Below, piece after piece: positions 1 through 6,586 of a stretch of DNA of 6,790 nt. Source of the stretch: an uncultured Lachnospiraceae bacterium (GTDB lineage Bacteria > Bacillota > Clostridia > Lachnospirales > Lachnospiraceae); NCBI GenBank assembly GCA_947174725.1, contig CAMWKA010000098.1, positions 1 through 6,790 of the forward strand, written 5' to 3'. Position 1 is the first letter of the stretch. Each line of letters starts with the position of its first letter. The notes under the pieces were generated by a model. It did no database searches. It saw only the letters and a program-made list of their open reading frames with translations, and had not been told where the DNA came from. Made by a program: the position numbers and the translations under genes.

Positions 1-3
1 ATA

Positions 4-2319
4 TTATTTCATGATATCCTTACGTTTCTTCTGCTTATCCTCATAAAGTTTTTCATCCGCCTGTCCCAGATACTCCTCCAAAACGATGTCGTCTTTGCAA
101 AGGAATTCAGAATATCCCACGCTGGCATCGATATAATAGTTCTTTTCACTGCGGTCATTAAACTCTTTCATCAGAGTCTTGATCCTCTGCTTGATCATTT
201 CCCCATCCGTATCCAGCTCCGCAACTGCCATCGCCACAAATTCATCACCGCCGATCCTGGCCACGATATCCGTCGCGCGCATGGAATCTGTCAGAACCGT
301 AGCAACACTTCGGATCGCAAAATCTCCTTCCTCATGACCAAGCTTGTCATTAATGGATTTCAGGTTGTCCAGATCAGCAAAGATCAGAATCAGCTTCTTA
401 CCCTGATTGCTCTTATTATGTACCATCTTCGCTGCCATCTCATAGAAGCCGCGTCTGTTATAAACGCCAGTAAGCGCATCCGCTTTAGAGATCGTCTCCA
501 AAGCCTGATTGCTCTCTTTGATCTTCTCCAGACTTTCCTCTAACTGCCTCTGGATACCAACCTGCATCTTTAACATATGGATGATCTTAAGCGCGGAAGA
601 AAGCTGTGCATTGACGGAATTCATATACTGCAGCTTTCTCGAATCGATCTCGCAAAGCAGAAGACCCAGCTGTTCCTCATTGATAAAAATCATATTGAGC
701 AGCAGCGTATGACGCTGTTCCTGCTGTACATACGGATTATCAAACAACTTCATCGACGAGATCTCCTGCTCTTTTCCCTCTACCGAACGGGACGGCTGCC
801 CGTCATTATAAAAGAAAGATTTGAGCAGCATTTTCTCCGGGACGCGCCAGTCATTCCATGAACCTTCTTCCTGATTGATAAACGGCGTTTCCATCGCATA
901 TAGATAGGCGCTCTTAAATCCCAGACGAATCAGTTTATCGGAAACCGTGGAAAAACTCTGGTCACTGTCGGCGCCATACACCAGCATATCTCTTGCAATT
1001 GAGTTGGACATCCAAAGAAGCGCATCCAACTCTGTCTCACTTTCCTGCCTCAGTGCCGTAACAACCATCGTAAGACGCTGCATATTAGAATATAGCAGCT
1101 CCCTTGCTTCCGCCTCTTTTTCCTGAGCATAAATCTTTGCGACATCAGAAAGTATACCAAACAACTGGATCAAAAGATGAACTTCCGTATGTTCGCCATG
1201 AACGGCAGTCAATGCCTTTCCTATCTGTACATTTGTTTTGGCTACAGAAATCTCAGCATCCCCCTGAATAAAACGTAAAAAGCATTGGATATAATCAATG
1301 ATGTTTTTCACAAAGACTTTCTGGTTTTCATCCAAAAAACGATCCCCGTATAAAACATTCATCATCTCCCGTGCAAGCTTGTCCTGATCCTCCTGCAGCC
1401 ATTGCTTGAACCGTTCGCCCTTCACATCGATCGCGGAATTGCCCTGGGAAGGTCCTGTCGATTCCCGAAAGACCATCTCTGTTTTGATCGGAAGACAATC
1501 ACAATCCCCTTTGGTCACATATTCTACCGCCTCGATCGCGCCTCTGCGCCCCAGTTCTACCGCATCCGCCCGGACTGTGGAAAGATTCGGCACCAGCACT
1601 GTTGCCATCGGGGAATCATCAAAACCCATGACCGCAATATCTTTTCCAATCACAAGATTATGCTTCTTGATCGTATTGTATCCGCCGATCGCCATCTGGT
1701 CATTGGCAAATACGATCGCATCCATCTCAGGATTTCTGGTGAGAAGATCTTCCACGATCTCCTCCGTATATTCAGAGAAGTTACCGTAAACAATCTTATC
1801 CTCGGATACCTCAAGTCCATAATCCTGCAAGGTTTCTTTATAAACATTCAGACGTTCAACTGCGTCTTCATTCGTCATCGGTCCGCTGACGATACCGATA
1901 TTTTTTCTTTTCTTGTTTACGATCAAATCGACGATCCCGTCCTTTAAACCGCATCGATTTTCAAACACAAGACATTTATATCCCGGCATCTCATCTGCTA
2001 AGATAATGACCGGAATATCACGGTACATATCCAAAAAAGCTCTCTTTTCCTCTTCCGTAATTACAGTTCCTATGGTTCCCAGCAAAACCAGAAGAACATC
2101 AATATTCTGCTGATCCGCATAAGCAAAAACCGTATTATACTGGTATTCTGATTTGGTTCTCTCTTTATCATTGTACTGACCCCGCAGATACCTCCCCGGA
2201 AATACGATCAGATTGGCATCCATCTCCTGTGCCCCACGCTCTACGCCACGGTAAACCGCAATATCAAAATCATTGATCAAATTGCTGACAAACAATCCTA
2301 TATTTAATCTTTTCTTCAT
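4..2319 (-). CDS. Cytosolic sensor diguanylate cyclase (LacI-like ligand-binding domain + GGDEF)
   Basis: Predicted to make cyclic di-GMP from two GTP in response to a small cytosolic ligand. Residues about 5-290 resemble the sugar-binding core of LacI/GalR repressors (periplasmic-binding-like fold), including the hinge-type segment IAVMGFDDSPMA and the closing LSTVRAD region. There is no helix-turn-helix head, signal peptide or membrane segment, so it should sense inside the cell. Residues about 300-430 are helical. About 430-585 could be a GAF-like domain (inferred from the alternating hydrophobic pattern only). A coiled-coil linker at about 585-612 leads into GGDEF at about 613-771. The catalytic GGDEF sequence is intact at 690-694, the metal-binding FADLDNLKSIND is at 647-658, and an RxxD inhibitory site (681-684) sits exactly five residues upstream, so product inhibition is expected. 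The ATG start has AGGGAG six bases upstream. The stop codon lies at the window edge, so any downstream partner or terminator is unseen. The ligand is unknown. Confidence 0.93.
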   Translation of the reverse strand: MKKRLNIGLFVSNLINDFDIAVYRGVERGAQEMDANLIVFPGRYLRGQYNDKERTKSEYQYNTVFAYADQQNIDVLLVLLGTIGTVITEEEKRAFLDMYRDIPVIILADEMPGYKCLVFENRCGLKDGIVDLIVNKKRKNIGIVSGPMTNEDAVERLNVYKETLQDYGLEVSEDKIVYGNFSEYTEEIVEDLLTRNPEMDAIVFANDQMAIGGYNTIKKHNLVIGKDIAVMGFDDSPMATVLVPNLSTVRADAVELGRRGAIEAVEYVTKGDCDCLPIKTEMVFRESTGPSQGNSAIDVKGERFKQWLQEDQDKLAREMMNVLYGDRFLDENQKVFVKNIIDYIQCFLRFIQGDAEISVAKTNVQIGKALTAVHGEHTEVHLLIQLFGILSDVAKIYAQEKEAEARELLYSNMQRLTMVVTALRQESETELDALLWMSNSIARDMLVYGADSDQSFSTVSDKLIRLGFKSAYLYAMETPFINQEEGSWNDWRVPEKMLLKSFFYNDGQPSRSVEGKEQEISSMKLFDNPYVQQEQRHTLLLNMIFINEEQLGLLLCEIDSRKLQYMNSVNAQLSSALKIIHMLKMQVGIQRQLEESLEKIKESNQALETISKADALTGVYNRRGFYEMAAKMVHNKSNQGKKLILIFADLDNLKSINDKLGHEEGDFAIRSVATVLTDSMRATDIVARIGGDEFVAMAVAELDTDGEMIKQRIKTLMKEFNDRSEKNYYIDASVGYSEFLCKDDIVLEEYLGQADEKLYEDKQKKRKDIMK

Positions 2320-2325
2320 AGTCCG

Positions 2326-2331
2326 CTCCCT
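2326..2331 (-). promoter_or_regulatory. Ribosome binding site of the diguanylate cyclase gene
   Basis: On the minus strand AGGGAG lies six bases before the ATG whose last base is 2317. It fixes the start of the cyclase at its first methionine, which also gives an N-terminus that begins directly with the first beta strand of the binding-protein fold. Confidence 0.7.
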
Positions 2332-2350
2332 AGAACTGCACTTTACTTTT

Positions 2351-2362
2351 CGGAATCTTCCG
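2351..2362. repeat. 12-bp dyad in the leader of the cyclase gene
   Basis: CGGAA-TC-TTCCG is a dyad with two 5-bp arms. A further TTCCG half-site is at 2384-2388. The dyad lies 32 to 43 bases upstream of the cyclase start codon. It may be an operator or a small RNA hairpin. At this size it could also be chance, and I recognise no known regulator site in it. Confidence 0.3.
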
Positions 2363-2395
2363 CTTTCCTATATTTCGCATTTCTTCCGGCACATA

Positions 2396-2425
2396 TTTAC
2401 ATATAATAAATATACTATATATAAG
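2396..2425 (+). promoter_or_regulatory. Probable sigma-A promoter of the amidotransferase gene
   Basis: A -35 hexamer TTTACA (2396-2401, five of six matches to TTGACA) is followed after 18 bases by TATAAG (2420-2425, five of six matches to TATAAT). Transcription would start near 2432, giving a leader of about 55 bases before the preferred ATG at 2487. An exact TATAAT also occurs at 2402-2407, but it has no acceptable -35 at 16-18 bp spacing. The whole tract 2391-2450 is very AT-rich, so chance matches are common here. Confidence 0.5.
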
Positions 2426-2437
2426 ACGATAAAACAA
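2409..2437 (-). promoter_or_regulatory. Weak candidate promoter of the cyclase gene
   Basis: On the minus strand TTGTTT (2432-2437) is followed after 17 bases by TATATT (2409-2414). The -10 matches five of six positions but the -35 only three. It overlaps the divergent plus-strand promoter, so if both are real, polymerases would compete for the same DNA. Confidence 0.3.
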
Positions 2438-2457
2438 GGAATATTTGTTAATTCCTT
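2436..2457. repeat. Perfect 7-bp inverted repeat in the divergent control region
   Basis: AAGGAAT (2436-2442) and ATTCCTT (2451-2457) are exact reverse complements separated by 8 bases. The dyad would start about 5 bases after the predicted transcription start of the amidotransferase gene, a classic operator position. In RNA it would form a stem that buries an AAGGA sequence and places a TTG codon (2445) in the loop. This argues against TTG as the translation start. Read on the minus strand the stem is followed by TTGTTTTAT, so a weak terminator is an alternative. Confidence 0.45.
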
Positions 2458-2474
2458 ACAAAAATCCACTGATC

Positions 2475-2489
2475 AAAGGTATCCTCATG
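2475..2489 (+). promoter_or_regulatory. Ribosome binding site that decides the amidotransferase start
   Basis: AAAGG at 2475-2479 sits about seven bases before the ATG at 2487-2489, which is good spacing. The upstream TTG at 2445 has AAGGA only four bases away, inside an inverted-repeat stem, so the ATG is preferred. Confidence 0.65.
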
Positions 2490-3164
2490 CAAACACCTCC
2501 CCACGTATTGATCGCGCAGAACGGTTCTGCCGCCCGCAATTATGAAGCTGTCTTAGAATATCTGGAAATTCCTTATACCACAAGCCTGTCCCCCGCGTCC
2601 GGCAAGGCGTTTGATATGCTGATCCTTCCGGGCGGCGGCGATATCAGCCCCGACCTTTACAACTGCGCAAATCATGGTTCTCGAAATATCGAACTTCAAA
2701 AAGACCTTGCGCAGCTGTCTCTTCTGGATGATTTCATCTATCAAAAAAAGCCCGTGCTCGGTATCTGCAAGGGCTTTCAGTTGATACAGATCTACTTTGG
2801 GGGCACACTGGTGCAGGACTTAAAACCCGGAGACTCACACTACCATCCCCAAAAAGATATCCTGCATAAAACACGGAATCAAAAAGGACGCATCTTTGAA
2901 AAACTATACGGTCCCACCTGTACGGTCAATAGCTGCCACCATCAAGCCGTCTTCCGGCCTGCACCCGGTCTGGAGATCCTGCAGACCGCGCCAGACCTTG
3001 TAATCGAAGCCATGGGGCATCCCCTTCTTCCTGTTCTGGGTGTTCAATGGCATCCGGAACGCCTGTGCCTTGGATTTGAGCGACCTGACGCCGTCAACGG
3101 TCTTGCCCTATTAGAACATTTTCTGCTTTGCCGCTTTTCAAATAATGCCGCAAATATAAGATAG
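2487..3164 (+). CDS. Class I glutamine amidotransferase-like hydrolase (peptidase C26 / PuuD group)
   Basis: A soluble cytoplasmic hydrolase of the gamma-glutamyl-gamma-aminobutyrate hydrolase family, expected to cleave a gamma-glutamyl amide bond by a Cys-His-Glu triad. Numbering from the ATG at 2487 (225 residues): the oxyanion-region LPGGGDISP is at 47-55, the nucleophile elbow LGICKGFQ at 91-98 with Cys94, the family signature VNSCHHQAV at 147-155, and GVQWHPE at 185-191 with His189 and Glu191. All catalytic residues are present. E. coli PuuD is about 254 residues, so this is a compact member. The ATG at 2487 has AAAGG seven bases upstream. An in-frame TTG at 2445 would add 14 residues that do not fit the family. 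The gene stands alone on its strand. No other putrescine-pathway gene is visible, so the substrate is uncertain. Its last 121 bases overlap the convergent DUF2974 gene. Confidence 0.9.
   Translation: MQTPPHVLIAQNGSAARNYEAVLEYLEIPYTTSLSPASGKAFDMLILPGGGDISPDLYNCANHGSRNIELQKDLAQLSLLDDFIYQKKPVLGICKGFQLIQIYFGGTLVQDLKPGDSHYHPQKDILHKTRNQKGRIFEKLYGPTCTVNSCHHQAVFRPAPGLEILQTAPDLVIEAMGHPLLPVLGVQWHPERLCLGFERPDAVNGLALLEHFLLCRFSNNAANIR
3044..3164. other. Tail-to-tail coding overlap of two convergent genes
   Basis: The plus-strand amidotransferase ends at 3162-3164 and the minus-strand DUF2974 gene ends at 3044-3046, so 121 bases are read in both directions. The amidotransferase frame here includes its conserved GVQWHPE region edge and a normal family ending (LALLEHFLL), so it is the constrained frame. 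The DUF2974 tail is probably the one accommodated to it. Confidence 0.85.
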
Positions 3165-4150
3165 ATACTTGCTTTCCAGTCATCTCCCAAATGATACAGA
3201 TTCTCTTTGCCCGGATATCTGATAATATCAAATATGGATTCTATCGTTCCGCTCCTATGGGTTCGATTCATAGAATCGATCCAACGATTGCACGATCCGA
3301 CGAGCATCCTGCTTACCAGCGTTCTTCTACGGCACAAAGCCAATCTCCCACGCTTGATCCACCAAAGATAGGGATTGTGCTGCATCAATCCCAAGCCGCT
3401 GCTTTGAACGATCCGATAAGATACTCCCTGATCCAGAAGCATACCGATAAACGACTGCTGCGGCACATATTTTCTAACCTTTTCCCGCACCCGCTGATAA
3501 GCTGCCGGGTCCAGACCGCCATCAGGTCCGTCAAAATCATAGACGCGTAAGATACGTTCCTGCACAGACTGCGCCGCATTGGCCGTCGCATACAGGGCCA
3601 GATTGCCTCCTTTGGAATGTCCCGCCACATATAATTTTCCGGGATAATGTTTGGCAATCAGCCGAAGGTAGGTTCTCGCCATCTCCTGTCCGGACGTCCT
3701 CGGAAAGACCGCAAGATCAAAATCCTCCTTCCAACCTGCCACGGATTCATCCGTCCCGCGAAAGCATACGCATATGCGATCCGGCCTCCACCAAAATGTC
3801 AGTGCCTGAAATTGAATGTCATATTTATTCTGATAACATTCCGCGTAATTTCCCACAAGAATATTTCCATACCGCTCGCTCTCCGCCATCCGCTGCAGCA
3901 GCCGCCAGTTTTCACGCCCGAACCAGTTCTCCTGTACCAACCGAAAGCTACCCGGATGACAGGCAAGCTCGCGGATCGGGATCCCTCTGCCAGCCCCTCC
4001 CATCTTCGGCACCATATCTTTTAATTTTAAATAAGCGAACTGGGACAACGCCAGAAAATCCACTTCATTAAAAGGTCTGTCACGGTATGTATCCGCGCCA
4101 TATTCCATAATATAATCCAACATATGCTGCATACTTTTTTGATCCTTCAT
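3044..4150 (-). CDS. DUF2974 (Mbeg1-like) alpha/beta hydrolase
   Basis: A probable serine esterase or lipase of the DUF2974 family; the substrate is unknown. The N-terminal family signature RPFNEVDFLALSQFAYL is at 25-41. A class 3 lipase-like strand VCFRGTD is at 128-134, the nucleophile elbow AGHSKGGNLA is at 176-185 with Ser179, and VYDFDGPDG at 203-211 probably supplies the acid. No signal peptide or membrane segment is seen, so it is likely cytoplasmic. The C-terminal family region (LMQHNPYLW and later SRMLVGSCNRWIDSM) is recognisable but divergent, and the usual Asp in the SRxLD motif appears to be replaced. From about residue 330 the reading frame overlaps the opposite-strand amidotransferase gene, and the last 30 residues are rich in Arg and Ser, unlike a folded domain. 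Start choice: the ATG at 4148-4150 has only a weak TGGA site. Met7 (ATG at 4130-4132), with AAGGA ten bases upstream, fits the family N-terminus equally well. It lies 92 bases after the HD gene and may be co-transcribed with it. Confidence 0.85.
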   Translation of the reverse strand: MKDQKSMQHMLDYIMEYGADTYRDRPFNEVDFLALSQFAYLKLKDMVPKMGGAGRGIPIRELACHPGSFRLVQENWFGRENWRLLQRMAESERYGNILVGNYAECYQNKYDIQFQALTFWWRPDRICVCFRGTDESVAGWKEDFDLAVFPRTSGQEMARTYLRLIAKHYPGKLYVAGHSKGGNLALYATANAAQSVQERILRVYDFDGPDGGLDPAAYQRVREKVRKYVPQQSFIGMLLDQGVSYRIVQSSGLGLMQHNPYLWWIKRGRLALCRRRTLVSRMLVGSCNRWIDSMNRTHRSGTIESIFDIIRYPGKENLYHLGDDWKASIYLIFAALFEKRQSRKCSNRARPLTASGRSNPRHRRSGCH

Positions 4151-4178
4151 GATTCCATTACAAGATAAGAATATTTAA

Positions 4179-4184
4179 AGTATA
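4179..4184 (-). promoter_or_regulatory. Possible -10 element upstream of the DUF2974 gene
   Basis: On the minus strand TATACT (five of six consensus bases) lies about 28 bases before the first ATG of the DUF2974 gene, in the 92-base gap after the HD gene. No convincing -35 is found 16-18 bases upstream, so this is weak. If it is false, the DUF2974 gene is probably read through from the HD gene. No terminator is seen in the gap. Confidence 0.25.
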
Positions 4185-4242
4185 CCCATACATAAATGCT
4201 TCGAATCATTTCATTGATCATAAACGTCCGTTGTCTTTGTCT

Positions 4243-4782
4243 TCAGGCATCCATCAATTCTTTTGCTTTACGGATATACGCCGCTTCCACTTCTTCAAAC
4301 GGTCTCTGTTCAATATCCGGCTTTGTTGTAAACTGATATCCTCCTTCCGGCATCGGTTCACGCAAAAGCTCCACAAGATCATAATCCAACAGCGCGTCGT
4401 CGATCTCCCTGACCACGTCCCATTCTTCCCTGGTCAGATCCCCCAGCCCGAAGCTCTGATAGATCACATCCAGAAAATGATCCTCTGTCTCGATATATTT
4501 TGTCAGATACTGTTTTACCGGTCTGATAATATCATTTAGATATGCTTCGGAAGCATCGTGCAGAAGACACGCCAGCCGAAGCCTCCTGCCATGACCTCTC
4601 GCTTCTGCCTCTCTCTCGCAATTCAGGCAATGCTGCGCCACAGAATAAAAATGCGTCACCTGTCCATTCCCTCTGCAGATAAGGGATAATGCATGCGCAA
4701 TATCCTCAATATGGATCTCCTCCGGCCTCGGATCAAAGGGATCGATCCTTAGTCCGGAATATGTTTTCATATATGTACTCAT
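4243..4782 (-). CDS. HD-domain phosphohydrolase (YfbR / 5'-nucleotidase-like)
   Basis: A 179-residue metal-dependent phosphohydrolase of the HD superfamily, cytosolic. The ligand set of the fold is present: His51 in HFYSVAQHC (44-52), His75-Asp76 in ACLLHDASEAYL (71-82), and a later Asp at 128 or 129 in REIDDALLDYD. This matches the H...HD...D pattern of YfbR-type deoxynucleotide 5'-nucleotidases. The N-terminal LRIDPFDPRPEEIHIEDIAHALS (split here at 11-21 and 22-33) is typical of the stand-alone HD hydrolases of Clostridia and of some phage relatives. The substrate is probably a nucleotide, by inference from the family. The start at 4782 is supported by AAGG seven bases upstream; Met5 is a less likely alternative. 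It lies downstream of the rny terminator, so it needs its own promoter, and it precedes the DUF2974 gene on the same strand. Confidence 0.82.
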   Translation of the reverse strand: MSTYMKTYSGLRIDPFDPRPEEIHIEDIAHALSLICRGNGQVTHFYSVAQHCLNCEREAEARGHGRRLRLACLLHDASEAYLNDIIRPVKQYLTKYIETEDHFLDVIYQSFGLGDLTREEWDVVREIDDALLDYDLVELLREPMPEGGYQFTTKPDIEQRPFEEVEAAYIRKAKELMDA

Positions 4783-4815
4783 TCTGATACCTTAATAACC
4801 ATACCTTTCCGTAAC

Positions 4816-4834
4816 CTGCGGTCCCACGCCGCAG
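4816..4834 (-). promoter_or_regulatory. GC-rich hairpin in the leader of the HD gene
   Basis: On the minus strand CTGCGG, a 7-base loop CGTGGGA, and CCGCAG form a perfect 6-bp stem that ends 33 bases before the HD start codon. No T-run follows, so it is not an intrinsic terminator. It could be a leader RNA structure or a dyad bound by a protein. An AAGGTAT sequence occurs twice, 15 bases apart, between this hairpin and the start; only the second copy is correctly spaced to act as the ribosome site. Confidence 0.4.
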
Positions 4835-4847
4835 ACACAATATTTGC

Positions 4848-4875
4848 AAAACAATATATTTAAATACATTTGTTT
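4848..4875. repeat. Imperfect 28-bp palindrome upstream of the HD gene
   Basis: The tract is centred between 4861 and 4862. The inner TATTTAAATA is a perfect 10-bp palindrome, and the outer arms include AAACAA and TTGTTT one base out of register. Overall 11 of 14 arm positions are complementary. It lies between the rny terminator and the HD gene, where an HD promoter and operator would be expected. The surrounding DNA is very AT-rich, so chance symmetry is likely to be high. The only promoter-like pairs here are weak (for example TATATT without a good -35). Confidence 0.3.
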
Positions 4876-4904
4876 ATGAAACTTACCTTTTCTTTTCATA
4901 ATAT

Positions 4905-4936
4905 GAAAAAGTCCAAGACAAAAGCCTCGGACCTTT
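4905..4936 (-). terminator. Intrinsic terminator of rny
   Basis: On the minus strand AGGTCCGAGGC (4924-4934) pairs with GTCTTGGACTT (4909-4919) around a TTTT loop. This gives an 11-bp stem with three G-U pairs, extendable through an A/T stretch, followed directly by TTTTTC. It lies about 40 bases past the rny stop codon at 4974, the expected place for a Rho-independent terminator. It separates rny from the HD gene. In the plus direction only TTT follows, so it is mainly one-way. Confidence 0.88.
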
Positions 4937-4973
4937 CACTGACTTATCATCCAAAATACTATTCCATGATCGC

Positions 4974-6521
4974 TTACTTAGCGTAATCTACTACTCTGGA
5001 TTCCCTAATCACACTGACTTTGATCTGGCCCGGATATTCCATTTCTTCCTCAATCTTCTTTGAAATATCCCTCGCAAGTACAACCATGTCAGCATCATTG
5101 ATCTGCTCAGGAACTACCATAACGCGAACCTCTCTACCTGCCTGAATAGCAAAAGATTTGTCAACTCCTTTGAAAGTGTTTGTAATTTCTTCTAACTGAT
5201 TTAACCTTGTTGTATATGTTTCCAGTGTTTCTCGTCTTGCACCGGGTCTTGCAGCAGATATGGTATCCGCCGCCTGTACCAGACACGCAATCAGGGACTG
5301 CGGCTCCACATCGCCATGATGGGATTCTACCGCATTGATCACGATTGCAGATTCCTTATACTTTCTACACAATTCAACTCCTAATTGGATATGCGATCCT
5401 TCCATATCATGATCGACTGCTTTACCAATATCATGTAAAAGACCTGCACGCTTTGCCATTCTGACATCAAGTCCAAGCTCTGATGCCAGTAGTCCTGACA
5501 GTTGCGCCACTTCGATCGAATGTTTCAATGCATTCTGTCCGAAGCTGGTACGGAATTTCAATCGTCCAAGCAATTTGACAAGTTCCGGATGAATACCATG
5601 CACGCCAACTTCCAGCAGTGTGGCTTCTCCTTCTTCCTTGATCATCGCCTCGACTTCTTTCTTTGCCTTTTCCACCATCTCCTCAATGCGGGCAGGGTGG
5701 ATACGTCCATCAACGATCAGTTTCTCTAACGCGATCCTTGCCACTTCACGCCTTACAGGATCAAAAGCTGACAACACAACCGCTTCCGGCGTATCATCAA
5801 CAATCAGTTCCACACCGGTCAACGTCTCCAGGGTTCTGATATTTCTTCCCTCTCGACCTATGATACGTCCCTTCATCTCATCGTTCGGAAGCTGGACAAC
5901 CGAAATCGTAGTTTCGGAAACATGATCTGCCGCACATCTCTGAATGGCACTGACCACATATTCCTTTGCTCTCTTATCGGCTTCTTCCTTCGCACGCAGT
6001 TCTGTTTCTTTAATCATCACTGCTGCTTCATGTTTTACATCTTCTTCAACAACTTTCAATAAGAATTCTTTTGCTTGTTCAGAGGTTAATCCGGAAATTC
6101 GCTCCAGTTCCTGTACGCGCTGCTCATTTAATTTAGAAACTTCTTCCCGCTGCTTTGCAAGCTTTTCTTCCTTAGCAGCAAGATTGGATTCCCGCCGTTC
6201 AATCGCATCCAGCTTTTTATCGATGTTTTCTTCCTTCTGCTGAATCCGTCTCTCAGAACGCTGTATATCATTACGCCGTTCCTTGATCTCCTTATCCAGC
6301 TCGCTTTTTGCCTTGATCGTTTCTTCCTTTACTTCCAGCAATGATTCACGTTTCTTGCTTTCCGCATTCTTCAAGGCATCATCGATAATAGCTCTGGCTT
6401 TTTCCTCCGCACTGCCGATCTTCCCTTCAACCTCCTTTTTATAGCGGTCAATAGAAATCTTGGCAGTCACAGGAATTGCGATCAAAAGCGTCACAATCAC
6501 CGTCACTATTATTTGAAGCAT
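4974..6521 (-). CDS. rny: Ribonuclease Y
   Basis: The membrane-anchored endoribonuclease that starts bulk mRNA decay in Firmicutes and works with other RNA-degradation enzymes. The protein has 515 residues; B. subtilis RNase Y has about 520. Order of parts: a transmembrane helix at about 3-20; a long charged coiled coil at about 28-185 (with runs such as [19 protein letters not shown]); the nearly invariant [12 protein letters not shown] at 194-205; a KH RNA-binding domain with [15 protein letters not shown] at 218-232; and an HD catalytic domain with His334, His363-Asp364 in [13 protein letters not shown] at 401-404 and Asp419. The C-terminus [18 protein letters not shown] is complete and typical. 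All catalytic residues are present. The ATG is supported by the near-perfect ribosome site AAGGAGGTG nine bases upstream. A strong promoter and an intrinsic terminator flank it, so it is probably transcribed alone. ymdB, its neighbour in B. subtilis, is not beside it here. Confidence 0.98.
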   Translation of the reverse strand: MLQIIVTVIVTLLIAIPVTAKISIDRYKKEVEGKIGSAEEKARAIIDDALKNAESKKRESLLEVKEETIKAKSELDKEIKERRNDIQRSERRIQQKEENIDKKLDAIERRESNLAAKEEKLAKQREEVSKLNEQRVQELERISGLTSEQAKEFLLKVVEEDVKHEAAVMIKETELRAKEEADKRAKEYVVSAIQRCAADHVSETTISVVQLPNDEMKGRIIGREGRNIRTLETLTGVELIVDDTPEAVVLSAFDPVRREVARIALEKLIVDGRIHPARIEEMVEKAKKEVEAMIKEEGEATLLEVGVHGIHPELVKLLGRLKFRTSFGQNALKHSIEVAQLSGLLASELGLDVRMAKRAGLLHDIGKAVDHDMEGSHIQLGVELCRKYKESAIVINAVESHHGDVEPQSLIACLVQAADTISAARPGARRETLETYTTRLNQLEEITNTFKGVDKSFAIQAGREVRVMVVPEQINDADMVVLARDISKKIEEEMEYPGQIKVSVIRESRVVDYAK

Positions 6522-6525
6522 CTAC

Positions 6526-6539
6526 AGGAGCACCTCCTT
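6526..6539 (-). promoter_or_regulatory. rny ribosome binding site, itself an inverted repeat
   Basis: On the minus strand AAGGAGGTG (6531-6539) is an almost perfect anti-16S match nine bases before the rny ATG. The overlapping sequence AGGAG-GTG-CTCCT (6526-6538) can fold into a 5-bp hairpin with a 3-base loop, which would bury the site in the mRNA. A second weak hairpin, ATTGT with ACAAT around TATGGGT (about 6552-6568), lies just upstream in the leader. Confidence 0.7.
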
Positions 6540-6586
6540 ATTAAGTTTTCATTGTACCCATAACAATATAATCGTCGTTACTACAA

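Noticed and set aside
1402..1947. A plus-strand open frame of 181 codons inside the cyclase gene
   Set aside because: It is antisense to the conserved binding-protein domain, has no family-like motifs, is rich in His, Arg and Ile as expected for a shadow frame, and has no ribosome site.
2445..2486. An N-terminal extension of the amidotransferase from a TTG codon
   Set aside because: The TTG lies in the loop of an inverted repeat with a badly spaced AAGGA. The extra 14 residues do not fit the family, and the ATG at 2487 has a proper ribosome site.
3230..3400. A suspected frameshift in the C-terminal third of the DUF2974 gene
   Set aside because: The residues here look divergent, but conserved positions (QHNPY...W, SRML, NRWIDSM, SIFDII) stay in one frame with near-normal spacing, so no frame change is needed.
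4231..4539. A plus-strand open frame opposite the HD gene
   Set aside because: The HD frame carries all catalytic residues, while the plus frame has no recognisable motif or good start signal.
4750..4815. A short upstream frame of about 22 codons overlapping the HD start
   Set aside because: Its ATG has AAAGG only one base away, too close to work, and the peptide shows no features.
5620..6243. Two plus-strand Ser-rich open frames inside rny
   Set aside because: Their Ser/Ala/Phe-rich composition is what the reverse complement of the Glu/Lys/Arg-rich coiled coil gives. They are shadows of rny.
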